Assembly (NCBI GenBank): GCA_965199135.1
Contig: OZ240685.1
Location: forward strand, 992,001-1,056,000
DNA: 64,000 nucleotides
Origin: EB88 sp965199135
GTDB taxonomy: Bacteria; Acidobacteriota; Terriglobia; Terriglobales; Acidobacteriaceae
Direction of reading: 5' to 3'
Positions within the stretch are counted from its first letter, which is position 1. Every line of letters starts with the position of its first letter. The position numbers and the translations under genes were made by a program. The notes under the pieces are model-generated. The model was given only the letters and a program-made list of their open reading frames with translations. It ran no database searches and was not told the origin of the DNA. Of the stretch, positions 1 to 8,754 are shown piece after piece.

Positions 1-531
1 TTCCCCCGGTACGCACCGCCCGGGATGCGGGAGCTGCCCTTTTACAGCCGGAAGAGGAGTTTCGTTCCTGAGTACCTCCCCGCGTCCGCTTCGGCTGCCG
101 GGTGGCACCTGAGCCCGGACGAGCGCTTGCTTGTTCCCCCTGCAGGCGTCCCCTCGACCCCCGCTCTCCCTGGATCGACAATGACCGAGGCCCGCGAAGC
201 CGATGGCTCGCTCACGCTCCACGGCTCGGTCGACGCACCCACCTCCGTCCTCTTGCCGACGTTCTACTTCCCCGACATCGTGCTTTCAGGGGCCGCGCCA
301 GCGACGCTGGCACTCGATCCGCCCTCCGGTCTTGCCCGGGTGTTCCTGCCGGCCGGGGCAGTGGCCGTCCGCGTGGCTCATACCGGCACGCTTCCCATCG
401 TGGTGGGCGCGGACCGCCTCGGCCTGCTTGGGGCGCTGTGGATCGCAGGGCTGCTCCTGTACTCACGTCGCAGCCACCCAACGGCACGCCGCGCTGCCCG
501 GTGCGGGAAAGACGTCCCGCGACTCGCGTAA
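1..531 (+). CDS. C-terminal part of polytopic membrane protein (PTPS_related-like), 5' truncated
   Basis: The frame is open from base 1 and ends with TAA at 529-531, so the gene starts outside the window. The visible 176 residues align end to end with the C-terminus of the membrane protein at 17555-19357: both have a Y-A-P-x-G-M-R-E-L segment, then PEYLPA, AAGWH, LPTFYFPD, a stretch predicted to be beta-rich, and a final transmembrane helix followed by an arginine-rich tail (here LLLYSRRSHP). The two are clearly paralogues on opposite strands, about 17 kb apart. Function is unknown; the full-length paralogue resembles polytopic proteins of the 6-pyruvoyl-tetrahydropterin-synthase-related type, thought to be envelope-glycan or glycosyltransferase-like. 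Only the extracytoplasmic C-terminal domain and last helix are in view. Confidence 0.8.
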   Translation, partial: FPRYAPPGMRELPFYSRKRSFVPEYLPASASAAGWHLSPDERLLVPPAGVPSTPALPGSTMTEAREADGSLTLHGSVDAPTSVLLPTFYFPDIVLSGAAPATLALDPPSGLARVFLPAGAVAVRVAHTGTLPIVVGADRLGLLGALWIAGLLLYSRRSHPTARRAARCGKDVPRLA

Positions 532-605
532 CGCACGGCCGCTCGGCTGGGTTCTCGCACAGTGAGCGGCGGCGGCTCTGCTGCGAGCTCGGCCCCGGCG
601 TCCGG

Positions 606-2324
606 TCACGGAGCGGTGGAGCCAGTGGCGTTCTGTGCGTCGCGTTCTCTTTCCAGTTCGCTGAGACGGCTTTTCAACGCCTCGATCTCGGTGTCACGCA
701 GCTGCTTCTGGAACTCGGGCGAGCGGAGGGACGCAGTGGCCTCTTCGACCTCCTTGCGGATGGCTTCGCCGTTCACACGGGCGGCTTCGGCCATCTTCCT
801 CTGGAACTCCGGGGAACGAAGGGACGCCGTGGCCTCCTCGGCCTGCTGGCGGAGGGCGTCGCCGTTCGCGCGGGAGGCTTCCGCCATTTGCTCCCTGAAC
901 TCCTGGGAACGCAGGTGCGCGGTGGACTGCTCGATCTGCCTGCGGATCGCTTCCCCGTTGACGCGGGAGGCTTCCGCCATTTGTCGTCTGAACTCCGGCG
1001 AGCGGAGGGACGCCGTGGCCTCTTCGACTTCCTTGCGCACCGCCTCGGACTGTTCCCGGCACTTCGCCTCGTACGCCTCCTGCTCCGCAGGCGTGAGTGG
1101 CGCGGCCGTGGTCTCGGCGGCACGGAGCGGCTGCCCCCCGCGGCCGATCCAGTGGTGGACCTCCAAGCTGCGGCCCCCTTCGACGCTCGCGTTCATCCCG
1201 TGTGCAGTGGCAACCGCTGGATCGGCAGCGGGAGCCGCCGGGGTTGTGACCGCAGGCCCGGGTGCTGCGGGCGCAGGGGAGTTCTGCAGGGTCGTCAGCG
1301 TGAGCGGAAAGGCAGCGGCTGCGCCGGTTGCGGCCCCGGCAAGCAGCACCGCGGTGCCGATGCCGGCTATGCGACGGCTGAGGGTGGCCGGGGAGTGTGG
1401 GCGGATGAGCTGCATGATGCGTTCCTCCAGTAAGTCGGTTGAGAAAAGCGGCATGGCGAGGGACTGCTGCGCGTCCGTGGGCAGCATTGACTCCGCCAGC
1501 GCGAGCAGTGACGTCGCGTAATTGTGTGGCGAAGGCTGCGTGGCGGCGGCGAGTGCATCGGTAGCGAGCTCGCGATACCGCCGGAGCTCCCGCAGGGCCC
1601 TGGGCGTGGCAGGGTGCCAGCGCAGTGGCAGTGCGAGCACTTCGGCAAGGAAGCTGGTCGCAGGGTCGCGGCGCGCAAGGTGGGCGAGTTCATGGGCGAG
1701 CACAGCTTCCTGCTCGCGCGGGGTGTGCTCGAGGAACGCCACGGGCACGAGCAGAACCGGTTTCCGGATGCCGGCAAGTGCCGGGCTCGGGATCGCGGCT
1801 GCCCGCAACTCGGGAAGGTCCACGCAGAAGTGTCGGCACAGCCGCTCCGCCGCGACTGCCACGGTGTGCGGCAGGATCATTGGTTCGGCCGTTGCAAGTA
1901 GCTCGGAAGCAGCGCCGTAGCGCACAAGCAGCTGCATGCCGTACCAGAGCACCGTTGCAACCCACGCGAGAACGCAGACCTTCTCCGCGAGCGCTGGAAC
2001 AGGGAGCGAGAGCGATGTCGTGAAACGGGCTCGCTCGCGTGGCGCTGCCTCTCTGCCGGCCATTGCCACGGGAACGAGCTCGGGTCGGCCAATCGATTGC
2101 GCGACAGCAGCGCTCCCAGAGGTGGGTGAGGAGGCGGGTGAGGCGCCTACCGTGCGCAGCGTAGTCACGGCGGGCATCGGCAGGGCGACGCACAGCGCCA
2201 GCAGCCATACGCGATGGGCCGTGCGTGGGTGCGGGCGTGTGTAGAGCGTGATCGCGAAGACGCCGAGTGCGATCAGTGGCCACTGCCAGGCCGCATTCGC
2301 GAGCAGGGTCAAGAGGACGTTCAT
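606..2324 (-). CDS. M56-family (BlaR1/MecR1-like) membrane metallopeptidase with coiled-coil repeat tail
   Basis: The start is the ATG that shares its A with the stop of the blaI-like gene upstream (TGATG), giving 572 residues. Membrane segments lie near residues 7-27, 38-56 and 113-135. The M56 zinc motif HELAHLARRD is at 211-220, with a likely third ligand Glu in RELATDA near 252, and a further helix is at about 319-340. In place of a beta-lactam sensor domain, the C-terminal part has a Pro/Ala-rich linker (348-372) followed by charged 31-residue repeats (431-542; consensus core ATASLRSPEF..MAEA.RVNGEAI), likely helical coiled coil and probably extracytoplasmic. In BlaR1 systems the peptidase inactivates the BlaI repressor after signal sensing; here the signal is unknown. 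Translational coupling to the repressor gene supports a two-gene regulatory operon. Confidence 0.88.
   Translation of the reverse strand: MNVLLTLLANAAWQWPLIALGVFAITLYTRPHPRTAHRVWLLALCVALPMPAVTTLRTVGASPASSPTSGSAAVAQSIGRPELVPVAMAGREAAPRERARFTTSLSLPVPALAEKVCVLAWVATVLWYGMQLLVRYGAASELLATAEPMILPHTVAVAAERLCRHFCVDLPELRAAAIPSPALAGIRKPVLLVPVAFLEHTPREQEAVLAHELAHLARRDPATSFLAEVLALPLRWHPATPRALRELRRYRELATDALAAATQPSPHNYATSLLALAESMLPTDAQQSLAMPLFSTDLLEERIMQLIRPHSPATLSRRIAGIGTAVLLAGAATGAAAAFPLTLTTLQNSPAPAAPGPAVTTPAAPAADPAVATAHGMNASVEGGRSLEVHHWIGRGGQPLRAAETTAAPLTPAEQEAYEAKCREQSEAVRKEVEEATASLRSPEFRRQMAEASRVNGEAIRRQIEQSTAHLRSQEFREQMAEASRANGDALRQQAEEATASLRSPEFQRKMAEAARVNGEAIRKEVEEATASLRSPEFQKQLRDTEIEALKSRLSELERERDAQNATGSTAP
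699..1034 (-). repeat. 93-bp in-frame tandem repeats encoding coiled coil
   Basis: About 3.6 copies of a 93-bp unit inside the M56 peptidase gene encode the 31-residue repeats at residues 431-461, 462-492, 493-523 and a partial 524-542. The same ctcttcgac word recurs at 741 and 1020, exactly three periods apart. Outer units are closest to each other and the second is the most diverged (ATASL becomes STAHL). Confidence 0.85.
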
Positions 2325-2749
2325 CAGTCGTCTCCTTTGTGGCGTTCTGCTTTCCGTTTTTTCTTCTTTTTCTTTCGTTCCCCGCTGTCCTCGTCCGCAA
2401 GCGTCTCCCCGAGCCGGCGCAGAGTTTCCGGGGTGACCTGGCGCGAGTCCACCAGCGTCAGCAGCAGTGCTTCCGGATCGCCGCCAAACATGCGCCGGAC
2501 CAGGTCGCGCAGCACGGAGTCCGCGGCGCCTGCCTCCGAAACAGTGGCGCGGTAGCGGTAGGCGCGCCCCTCGGCTTCGCGCGCTGCCTTGCCCTTGCGC
2601 AGCAGGATCGCGAGCATCGTCTGGACCGTGGTGTAGGCCGGCTCCTCCGGCAGGGCGGCCTGGACCTCGGCCACGGTGGAAGGCCCACGCGACCAGAGGA
2701 CCTGCATGATCCGAAGTTCGAGCGGGGTGAGATTGCGGGTGGACGCCAT
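2324..2749 (-). CDS. BlaI/MecI/CopY-family winged-helix repressor
   Basis: This 141-residue protein begins LTPLELRIMQVLWSRGP, the hallmark N-terminus of BlaI/MecI/CopY regulators. Recognition-helix residues PAYTTVQTMLAIL follow near 37-49, and a C-terminal dimerisation region ends in a very lysine-rich tail (ERKKKKKKRKAE). Such repressors bind palindromic operators as dimers and are inactivated when the partner membrane peptidase signals. The stop codon overlaps the start of the M56 peptidase gene (TGATG), so both are one operon. A GAGGA ribosome site lies six bases before the ATG. Two CTAAG-type inverted repeats flank a TTGACA element upstream, consistent with autoregulation. The usual beta-lactamase gene is not adjacent, so the regulon is unknown. 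Confidence 0.93.
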   Translation of the reverse strand: MASTRNLTPLELRIMQVLWSRGPSTVAEVQAALPEEPAYTTVQTMLAILLRKGKAAREAEGRAYRYRATVSEAGAADSVLRDLVRRMFGGDPEALLLTLVDSRQVTPETLRRLGETLADEDSGERKKKKKKRKAERHKGDD

Positions 2750-2766
2750 CCATGATCCTCAAGCAG

Positions 2767-2822
2767 CTAAGACTTTAGTAGATGTGACGCCAAAGCGGCG
2801 AGATTGTCAACTAAGGTCTTAG
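2767..2822 (-). promoter_or_regulatory. Promoter of the BlaI-like operon with two palindromic operators
   Basis: CTAAGACTTTAG at 2767-2778 and CTAAGGTCTTAG at 2811-2822 are inverted repeats (arms CTAA/TTAG and CTAAG/CTTAG) with centres 44 bp apart. Between them, on the minus strand, lies a perfect -35 hexamer TTGACA (2810-2805); a weak -10 (TCACAT) falls 17 bases further. The two palindromes therefore bracket the promoter, the layout expected for BlaI-type repression. Confidence 0.65.
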
Positions 2823-2832
2823 TTTGCTGGAC

Positions 2833-4683
2833 TCAGGGCGCGGACTTGGCCGCCGCGCTGGGTGCCGGTGCTGCGGTGACCGCAGGCGACGGCAGCGAAG
2901 CCGGCAGCTCGTCGCGCACTTCCAATTCCACCAGCTCGAGCGAGCCGGACGGACCGGGCTTGTAGGCCACGATCGCTGGATGGCCCTCCAGATGGTGGCA
3001 GGTGGTGAAGTGATCCTTGCCCCACCACAGACTGTCTGAGTAACCGATCATGACCCGGCCATCACTCAGGAACTCAAGGGGGTGCGCGGCAGGATCGCTC
3101 GGGGTGAGCGTCACCTTGAGGTGATCCGGACCCGGCCCATCCGTGCAGGAGACCGCAGAGAGCTCACCGCGCGCCACCTGGACGCCCGGTGGCAGATCGC
3201 GAGAAAGTGCCGGGCCTGCGTCACGCTTCGCAGCAGGCACAGCCTCCCACAGGTCCACGGCCTCGTTGTGATCCGGCCCGAACCAGTGATCGGCGACGTA
3301 CCGGGCATTCGCCGCGGCCATCGTAGGCTGGCCGCCACGGAGGAGGATGTTGCCGGTGACGAGGTGGTAGCCCGCGCGCCAGGGCTCAAGCAGCTCAGCC
3401 TGCCGGGCATCCTTGTACGCCTGCTTTATGGAACCGAGCCGCCACTCGAGAAGCGCCAGATCGACGTAGGCAGGTGCGAAGCGCGGAGCAAGCGTGGTCA
3501 CGCGTTCGAGCCCGAGCTGCGTCTCATGAAGCTGCGCCGGGGTTTGCTGCGCGAGCGAGGGACCAGACATGGTGAGCGCAAACAACGAACGGTGGAGCGT
3601 CGGATCAAGCGTGAGCGCCTCCTGCCACTTCGTACGCGCATCGCTGTCATGGCCCGCGATGAAGTCGATGTATCCCTGCTCTTCATAGGCGGGCGCGAGC
3701 TTGGGGTCGAGCACAAGGGCCTCTGCGATTAGCTTGCGACCCTCAGGGAGGTTGTGGGCCCCGATGTGAAAACACCCCAGCTCGTAGTCGGTCTCCGCCG
3801 GCGAGAGTTTGCGCTCCTGGAATGCCTTCGGGTCGATGCTGTGATCGGGTGGCATCACGCCAGCGCTGAACTCAAATCGGTTGATATAGATCGACAACGC
3901 GCGCTCGAAGGCTGCCGAGTCACCGAAGATATCGTGGAAAGCCTTCTTCTGATCGGTGCCATCCTGCACGGCGTGATAAAAGGCCTGCAGCTTCGCCCCG
4001 TTGTTCATGCCCGGACCGAAGAACATGAAGTGCACCATCGCCCAGGACTCGGCATAAAAGAGCTGCGCCCGCTGGTCGTCGCGCCACATGGGCGACTGGC
4101 TTCTGGTGTCGAGTACTTCATCGATCGGCATAAGCGAGCGTCCCCGCAGCTCGCGCATCCGCATCGAGGGGGCGCCAACGTAGATCGCATCATTCTGAAA
4201 GCGCGTGTAGGCGTAAAACTCGGCGATGCCTTCATCGAGCCAGATAGGCAGCCAGTGCACGTTCGCGTGCAGGATGCTGTGGGTGTATTCGTGGTAGACG
4301 AGCACCTGCCCGGAATCCCGCCACGTGTCGAGGCGAACGGCAGCGAACTGTTTCTCCCACCCGCGATGGAACTCCCCTGCGACGTTGTCGCCGCGGCTCT
4401 TCCAGAGTGCAGGCTCCAGGGTGCGGAAGGTGTATTCGTCGCGTGCCGCAATGATCGTCAGGGGCGCACCGGGATCGACATTTTCACCATGGAAGCGTTG
4501 CGCAAAGACAGACCGGATCTGCTCGAATTCATTGGCGACGTCGCGCCCGTCGCGTGCCGAGCCATCTGTCAGGACGCGAAAGTGCGGGCTGCGCACCTCG
4601 ATCCAGGAGTTTTCCGCGGCCGCCTTGAAAAAAGCGGGAAAAAGCGCGAGCAGCAGGACAGACAGCAAGGGGAGGGCACGCAT
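2833..4683 (-). CDS. Secreted gluzincin-like peptidase (DUF1570-type) with TPR region
   Basis: The start was set at the ATG preceding a clear signal peptide (MRALPLLSVLLLALFPAF); the frame is open 35 codons further upstream, but that extension is not signal-like. The mature 616-residue protein has HEYTH at 131-135 followed by LDEGIAEFYA near 149-158, the zinc-binding H-E-x-x-H...E layout of gluzincin metallopeptidases, in a context typical of DUF1570 proteins. The middle part (about 330-480) reads as tetratricopeptide-like helices (LGCFHIGAHNLPEGR, ALTLDPTLHRS). It ends in an Ala/Pro tail. Export by Sec is likely; the substrate is unknown. The next gene downstream is the BlaI-like operon on the same strand, but the intervening operator/promoter suggests separate transcription. 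Confidence 0.8.
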   Translation of the reverse strand: MRALPLLSVLLLALFPAFFKAAAENSWIEVRSPHFRVLTDGSARDGRDVANEFEQIRSVFAQRFHGENVDPGAPLTIIAARDEYTFRTLEPALWKSRGDNVAGEFHRGWEKQFAAVRLDTWRDSGQVLVYHEYTHSILHANVHWLPIWLDEGIAEFYAYTRFQNDAIYVGAPSMRMRELRGRSLMPIDEVLDTRSQSPMWRDDQRAQLFYAESWAMVHFMFFGPGMNNGAKLQAFYHAVQDGTDQKKAFHDIFGDSAAFERALSIYINRFEFSAGVMPPDHSIDPKAFQERKLSPAETDYELGCFHIGAHNLPEGRKLIAEALVLDPKLAPAYEEQGYIDFIAGHDSDARTKWQEALTLDPTLHRSLFALTMSGPSLAQQTPAQLHETQLGLERVTTLAPRFAPAYVDLALLEWRLGSIKQAYKDARQAELLEPWRAGYHLVTGNILLRGGQPTMAAANARYVADHWFGPDHNEAVDLWEAVPAAKRDAGPALSRDLPPGVQVARGELSAVSCTDGPGPDHLKVTLTPSDPAAHPLEFLSDGRVMIGYSDSLWWGKDHFTTCHHLEGHPAIVAYKPGPSGSLELVELEVRDELPASLPSPAVTAAPAPSAAAKSAP

Positions 4684-4765
4684 AGCGGCGAGTGTGCCTG
4701 CTGCGCCTTCCGGGGTCAAGAAGGATCGCGAGGTAACACTGCCCACTGGTGTATGACCGGAACGT

Positions 4766-4801
4766 GGGAGAGGCAGCCGAGCTCGCATTCCGGCCTCTCC
4801 C
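4766..4801 (-). terminator. Candidate hairpin downstream of the first Oar-type receptor
   Basis: GGGAGAGGC (4766-4774) and GCCTCTCCC (4793-4801) form a perfect nine-base-pair stem with an 18-base loop, 32 bases past the receptor stop codon on the minus strand. No T-tract follows, so intrinsic termination is uncertain. Confidence 0.4.
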
Positions 4802-4832
4802 CCACTTCGCCGTTATTCTGCTGCGGCTGACG

Positions 4833-7800
4833 TCAGAAGTCGATCCGCAGCGAGAACTGCTGCACCCTGGGCCGGTTCAAAGCCGCGGCATATTTGCCGA
4901 GGTTGCCGGAAGTCAGCTGTGCTCCAAAGCCCCCATTAGGGTTGTTCGGATTGTCGTCGAAGCGCACGGAGTTTGTGGAGTTGAAGGTCTCCCACGAGCC
5001 GCGGAGGCGGGACTCGCGGTAGAGCTGCCAGCTCTTCGACAGGGATGCGTCGACCTCGAAAAAGCCGTCCCCGCGAAAGACATTGCGGCTGCCGGCTTCA
5101 CCTGGGAAAGGAAGGCGCATCGGACCGGTCGCGCTCCGAATGTTGTTGTTGATCGAGTCCGGATCGGCGAAGGCCTGCGGGGTTCCGTTGCTGTCGAGGT
5201 GTTTGTGCAGGGGCACGCTGCCGTTTGCGACGCCGAAGGCAGGGAACTCCCAGTCTGTCGTGTAGCCGGGCTCGTTGACGGAGAATGGGAGCCCGCTCGA
5301 CCAGCGTCCGAGGCCGGCAAACTGCCAACCCCCGAGAAACGCGTCCTCCAACCGGTTCATCTGCGCGCCATACTGCAGCCCCCGGCCATAGGGCACGTCG
5401 TAGACCCAGTCCCAGGAGATCAGGTGTCGGGTATCGAAGTCCGAATCCGCGCGGTTGAGCGCAGGGTTCCAGGTATTTTCTATGGTCGAGAACGCGTCGT
5501 TCGCGGAAAGTGCACCTCCGCGTTCTGCGTCCGAGCCTTCATCGATCGATTTCGAGTAGGTGTAGTTGAAGTCGTACTGCAGTCCATGCGACGAGGGGTG
5601 GCGTACCACGATCTGCGCGGCGTTGTAGTAGCTCATGCCGATCGAGGCGACCGCATTGAGGGTTGAGAACTGGCCCTGAAAAAAGCGTGTGCCATAAGGG
5701 CAGGTGTAGAGGCAATAAAAATCGAGGTCGGCAAGCGAGGTGGTCTCGCCATAGGTGTAACGGAAGGGCGCCCACTCGTTGGTGTAGATGAACTGTGTCG
5801 CACTCTGCCCGGCCGAGGCCAGGTAGTTGAACAGGTGTTCGAAGTATGGAATTGCCGGAACGGTCGCGTTGGGATTACCACCATTTACGTCGACCAGGTG
5901 CGACAGCGCGGCGCCCGCGCGGAAGTAGTCGCCACCGCCCTGCGAGTCGACCAAGTCGACGGGCTGCGCCAGGTCGAGTTGCTGCAGCAGGTGACGGCCG
6001 AGGCGCCCGATGTAGTCGGTCTCAAGCGTGAGGCCGAAGGGCAACTGCCGCTGCACCGAGGCATCGATCACTTCGGAGTACGGCGTCTGGATCTTGTCAT
6101 CGATGCCTTCCGTGATCAGGAAACCCTGGTTCGACGGGGCGAAGGGGAACTGGATGGGATTGCCGGGAGACGCGCCTGAATCAATCGCGGGCAGGTTGGT
6201 TTTGCCGGTGAAGCGTGGCGCGGTCTCGGTGCTGTAGGTGCCCGCGGGATTGGTGAAGCTGTTGCTGAGGCCGAACGAGCCTTCCTGGTTGAAGGTATTC
6301 ACAACCGACTGGCCGAAGTGGTCATAGTAGAGGCCGAAACCGGCGCGCAGCGTGGTCTTGGTGTCCGGGGCGTACGCGACCGAAACGCGCGGGGCGAAGT
6401 TGAGCTTCTGCGGCGACCAGAAACCGGGGCGACCGTTGGCCTTGCCGGCCGGCGCGAAGGAGAGCAACGGCTCATAGACCTGGCCGGCCTGGGCTGACGT
6501 TTCGCGCTGCTTGTACCAGGCGTCGGTGCTGATGGTTGGCGTAACCTCCTGCCCGTTTCGTTCGTAGGGCGTCTCCTGGTAGGTGTAGCGGATGCCGTAG
6601 GTGAAGGTCAGCTTGGGCGTGGCGCGCCAGGTGTCGGCCAGGTAGGTTTCGTATTCGTTGGTGCGGAAGGAGCGATTGATGAAGCCGCCAGTGGGCAGCA
6701 GGCCGCCCGTCAACCCGCCCGGGTTGACGTTGTAGTTGTAGACACTGGTGAGCTGGGGCACCGTGCCAATCAGGTTGGCGTACGCCACCTGGAGCGAGTT
6801 GGAGAAGCCGCTGGACACCGCGGGTACACCCGCGAGGGTCGAGGGATCAGGAACGTTGTTCAGCCAGTACGGGTTGGAGCTCGCATTGCTGAAGGACTGG
6901 GAGTTGGTGTCGTTGTTGTTGGTGATGAGGCGGTAGTTGATGCCGAACTGCACGGTGTGGCTGCCGTGGCTCCAGCTGAGGTTATCGACGAAATTGTGTA
7001 CCGGCACATTCACGAGGGTCGTGCGGGTCTCGGCATTGAACTGGCTCAGGAAGCGAAAGTCCACATACGACTGGGTTCCGATGCCCGCATTGCCGTACCC
7101 CTGCCGCACGTAGCCGTAGCGGAAGTCATTGACGAGGTTGTTGCTGATGGCCCAGGTGTCACCGCCCGAGATGCCCTTGGTGTTGTCGTCGATGTTGTAG
7201 CTGGCCGGCTGCCCGGGAAACTCCTCGCCGCCAGCGGTGAGGTCCTTCTGCAGGTTGCCGCGCACGAACAGCCGATTGTGGTCGTTGAGCACATAGTCGA
7301 GCTTCACAATCGAAGTGTTGAGCGTCGCAGGCGCCGGAGACGAGAACGTGTACGCGCCCGTGTTGTAGCCGTCGCCAGTGTTGAACGAGGTGTTGAGCGG
7401 GTACTGGCTGAAGTAGTTCAGCACGTTCGGGTCGGGGCCCGGGCCCCAGGGGCACACGCCGTTTGCAGCGCAGGGTGCGTCGAGCGCAGCCACCTGCGAG
7501 GAGGAAAGCGTTGTGACTCCGCCATTCACATCCTGGTAGGTGAGGTTGCCAGCGCGGTAGCTCGCGGTCGGCACTGTCTGCGTCGTGACAAGATTTTCTG
7601 CGGTGCGCTGGCCTTCGTAGTTCAGGAAGAAGAACAAGCGGTCCTTCATGATCGGGCCGCCCAGGGCGCCGCCGAACGTGTTGCGCAGGAGCTTGCTCGC
7701 GACATTTGGCATGCCGCTGTTGATCTCGGACTGCTTGTAGAACCAGTCATTGGCCGCGGCGAACGGTGGCCGGTAGTACTCGTACGCCGACCCATGGAAG

Positions 7801-8561
7801 CTGTTGGTCCCGGATTTGGTGACGAGCGAGACCTGCGCGCCAGACGAGCGGCCCTGGTCCGCCGTGCTGTTCGACGTGGTGACGCGGAACTCCTCGGTTG
7901 AGTCCTGCGTGGAGCGTAGGACGCCCGTGAAGGCATAGCCATTGACCTGGTCGTTGTCGTCGATACCGTCAAGCGTGACATTGCCCTGGTCTGAACGCGC
8001 GCCGGCCACTGCGCCCGAGCGCGTGTCGGTGTTCTGGTCGGTGTTGTGGCCAAGGTAGAGCACGCCCGGCTGCACGCTGAGCAGGTCAGGGACGTTGCGG
8101 CCCTCGGTCGGAACGTTCTGGATGAACTGGTTGTTCATCGCGTTGCCGATCGAAGCGTCGGTCGCATTCAGCGTCTGCGCCTCGGCGCTTACGTTCACGT
8201 TCTCCTGCGAAGCCGTGACACTGAGCGCCACATCGACTGTCGCTGGCTGTGAGACCAGCAGCTCGGCCTTGCGGTCGGATTCTGCGAAGCCTGGGGCGGT
8301 GATCTTGATGGTGTAGGTGCCGGGCGCGATCTGCGCAAAAGTATAGCGGCCCTGCCCATCCGCGGCCTGGGTGGCGGTCTGGCCGCTGGCGCCGTTCAGG
8401 ATGACGACTGTCGCCCCCGGGACCACGGCGCCCGAGCTGTCCGTCACCGTGCCGCGTAGCGACGTGGAGCTTCCCTGGGCGTACAGCATTCCGGAACAAA
8501 TACCAAAAGGTGTACCGAACAGCGCGGCATAAAGCATCCACTTACGAAGATCGAGGGACAA
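4833..8561 (-). CDS. Oar-type TonB-dependent outer-membrane receptor with carboxypeptidase-regulatory-like domain
   Basis: This is a 1242-residue outer-membrane protein. A signal peptide covers residues 1-29 (ending GMLYAQ). A carboxypeptidase-regulatory-like/Ig fold follows at about 32-115 (LRGTVTDSSGAVVPGATV, GRYTFAQIAPGTYTIKI). A plug domain comes next (VPTEGRNVPDLLSVQPGV, LDGIDDNDQ), then a long beta-barrel ending in an aromatic residue (LRIDF). The start codon is TTG with a perfect GGAGG five bases upstream. Oar-like receptors are expanded in Acidobacteriota and generally thought to import large or unknown ligands with TonB energy; the ligand here cannot be deduced. The gene stands immediately downstream of a second Oar-type receptor on the same strand, with a hairpin between them, so they may be separate units. 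Confidence 0.93.
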   Translation of the reverse strand: MSLDLRKWMLYAALFGTPFGICSGMLYAQGSSTSLRGTVTDSSGAVVPGATVVILNGASGQTATQAADGQGRYTFAQIAPGTYTIKITAPGFAESDRKAELLVSQPATVDVALSVTASQENVNVSAEAQTLNATDASIGNAMNNQFIQNVPTEGRNVPDLLSVQPGVLYLGHNTDQNTDTRSGAVAGARSDQGNVTLDGIDDNDQVNGYAFTGVLRSTQDSTEEFRVTTSNSTADQGRSSGAQVSLVTKSGTNSFHGSAYEYYRPPFAAANDWFYKQSEINSGMPNVASKLLRNTFGGALGGPIMKDRLFFFLNYEGQRTAENLVTTQTVPTASYRAGNLTYQDVNGGVTTLSSSQVAALDAPCAANGVCPWGPGPDPNVLNYFSQYPLNTSFNTGDGYNTGAYTFSSPAPATLNTSIVKLDYVLNDHNRLFVRGNLQKDLTAGGEEFPGQPASYNIDDNTKGISGGDTWAISNNLVNDFRYGYVRQGYGNAGIGTQSYVDFRFLSQFNAETRTTLVNVPVHNFVDNLSWSHGSHTVQFGINYRLITNNNDTNSQSFSNASSNPYWLNNVPDPSTLAGVPAVSSGFSNSLQVAYANLIGTVPQLTSVYNYNVNPGGLTGGLLPTGGFINRSFRTNEYETYLADTWRATPKLTFTYGIRYTYQETPYERNGQEVTPTISTDAWYKQRETSAQAGQVYEPLLSFAPAGKANGRPGFWSPQKLNFAPRVSVAYAPDTKTTLRAGFGLYYDHFGQSVVNTFNQEGSFGLSNSFTNPAGTYSTETAPRFTGKTNLPAIDSGASPGNPIQFPFAPSNQGFLITEGIDDKIQTPYSEVIDASVQRQLPFGLTLETDYIGRLGRHLLQQLDLAQPVDLVDSQGGGDYFRAGAALSHLVDVNGGNPNATVPAIPYFEHLFNYLASAGQSATQFIYTNEWAPFRYTYGETTSLADLDFYCLYTCPYGTRFFQGQFSTLNAVASIGMSYYNAAQIVVRHPSSHGLQYDFNYTYSKSIDEGSDAERGGALSANDAFSTIENTWNPALNRADSDFDTRHLISWDWVYDVPYGRGLQYGAQMNRLEDAFLGGWQFAGLGRWSSGLPFSVNEPGYTTDWEFPAFGVANGSVPLHKHLDSNGTPQAFADPDSINNNIRSATGPMRLPFPGEAGSRNVFRGDGFFEVDASLSKSWQLYRESRLRGSWETFNSTNSVRFDDNPNNPNGGFGAQLTSGNLGKYAAALNRPRVQQFSLRIDF

Positions 8562-8701
8562 GCAAACCTCCAGAAAGAACGGCAGGGAAAGGGAGATGCG
8601 CGCCAGAGACGCTGTTCTAGAAACTGAGTTGGTGTAAGAGCCCCTATCTTGGCATGGAGGCGCCCGCTGCTCAAAGAGGAATCTCGCTGCAGGCTGGCGG
8701 A

Positions 8702-8721
8702 GCGTGAGATTTCGCTCACGC
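8702..8721 (-). terminator. Candidate hairpin between the two Oar-type receptor genes
   Basis: GCGTGAG (8702-8708) pairs with CTCACGC (8715-8721) around a six-base loop, 34 bases past the stop of the upstream receptor. No U-tract is present; it could also be a processing or pausing site. Confidence 0.35.
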
Positions 8722-8754
8722 GGGGTTACAGATGAGCCCTCAGCAGAGCGCCTG

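Noticed and set aside
102..1433. Long open frame antisense to the M56 peptidase (443 codons)
   Set aside because: GC-rich genes often leave long antisense frames; the composition is Arg-rich and no domain is recognisable, while the minus-strand protein has clear M56 motifs.
3754..5666. Long plus-strand frames opposite the peptidase and the Oar receptor
   Set aside because: No family resemblance, no ribosome site; shadows of the real minus-strand genes.
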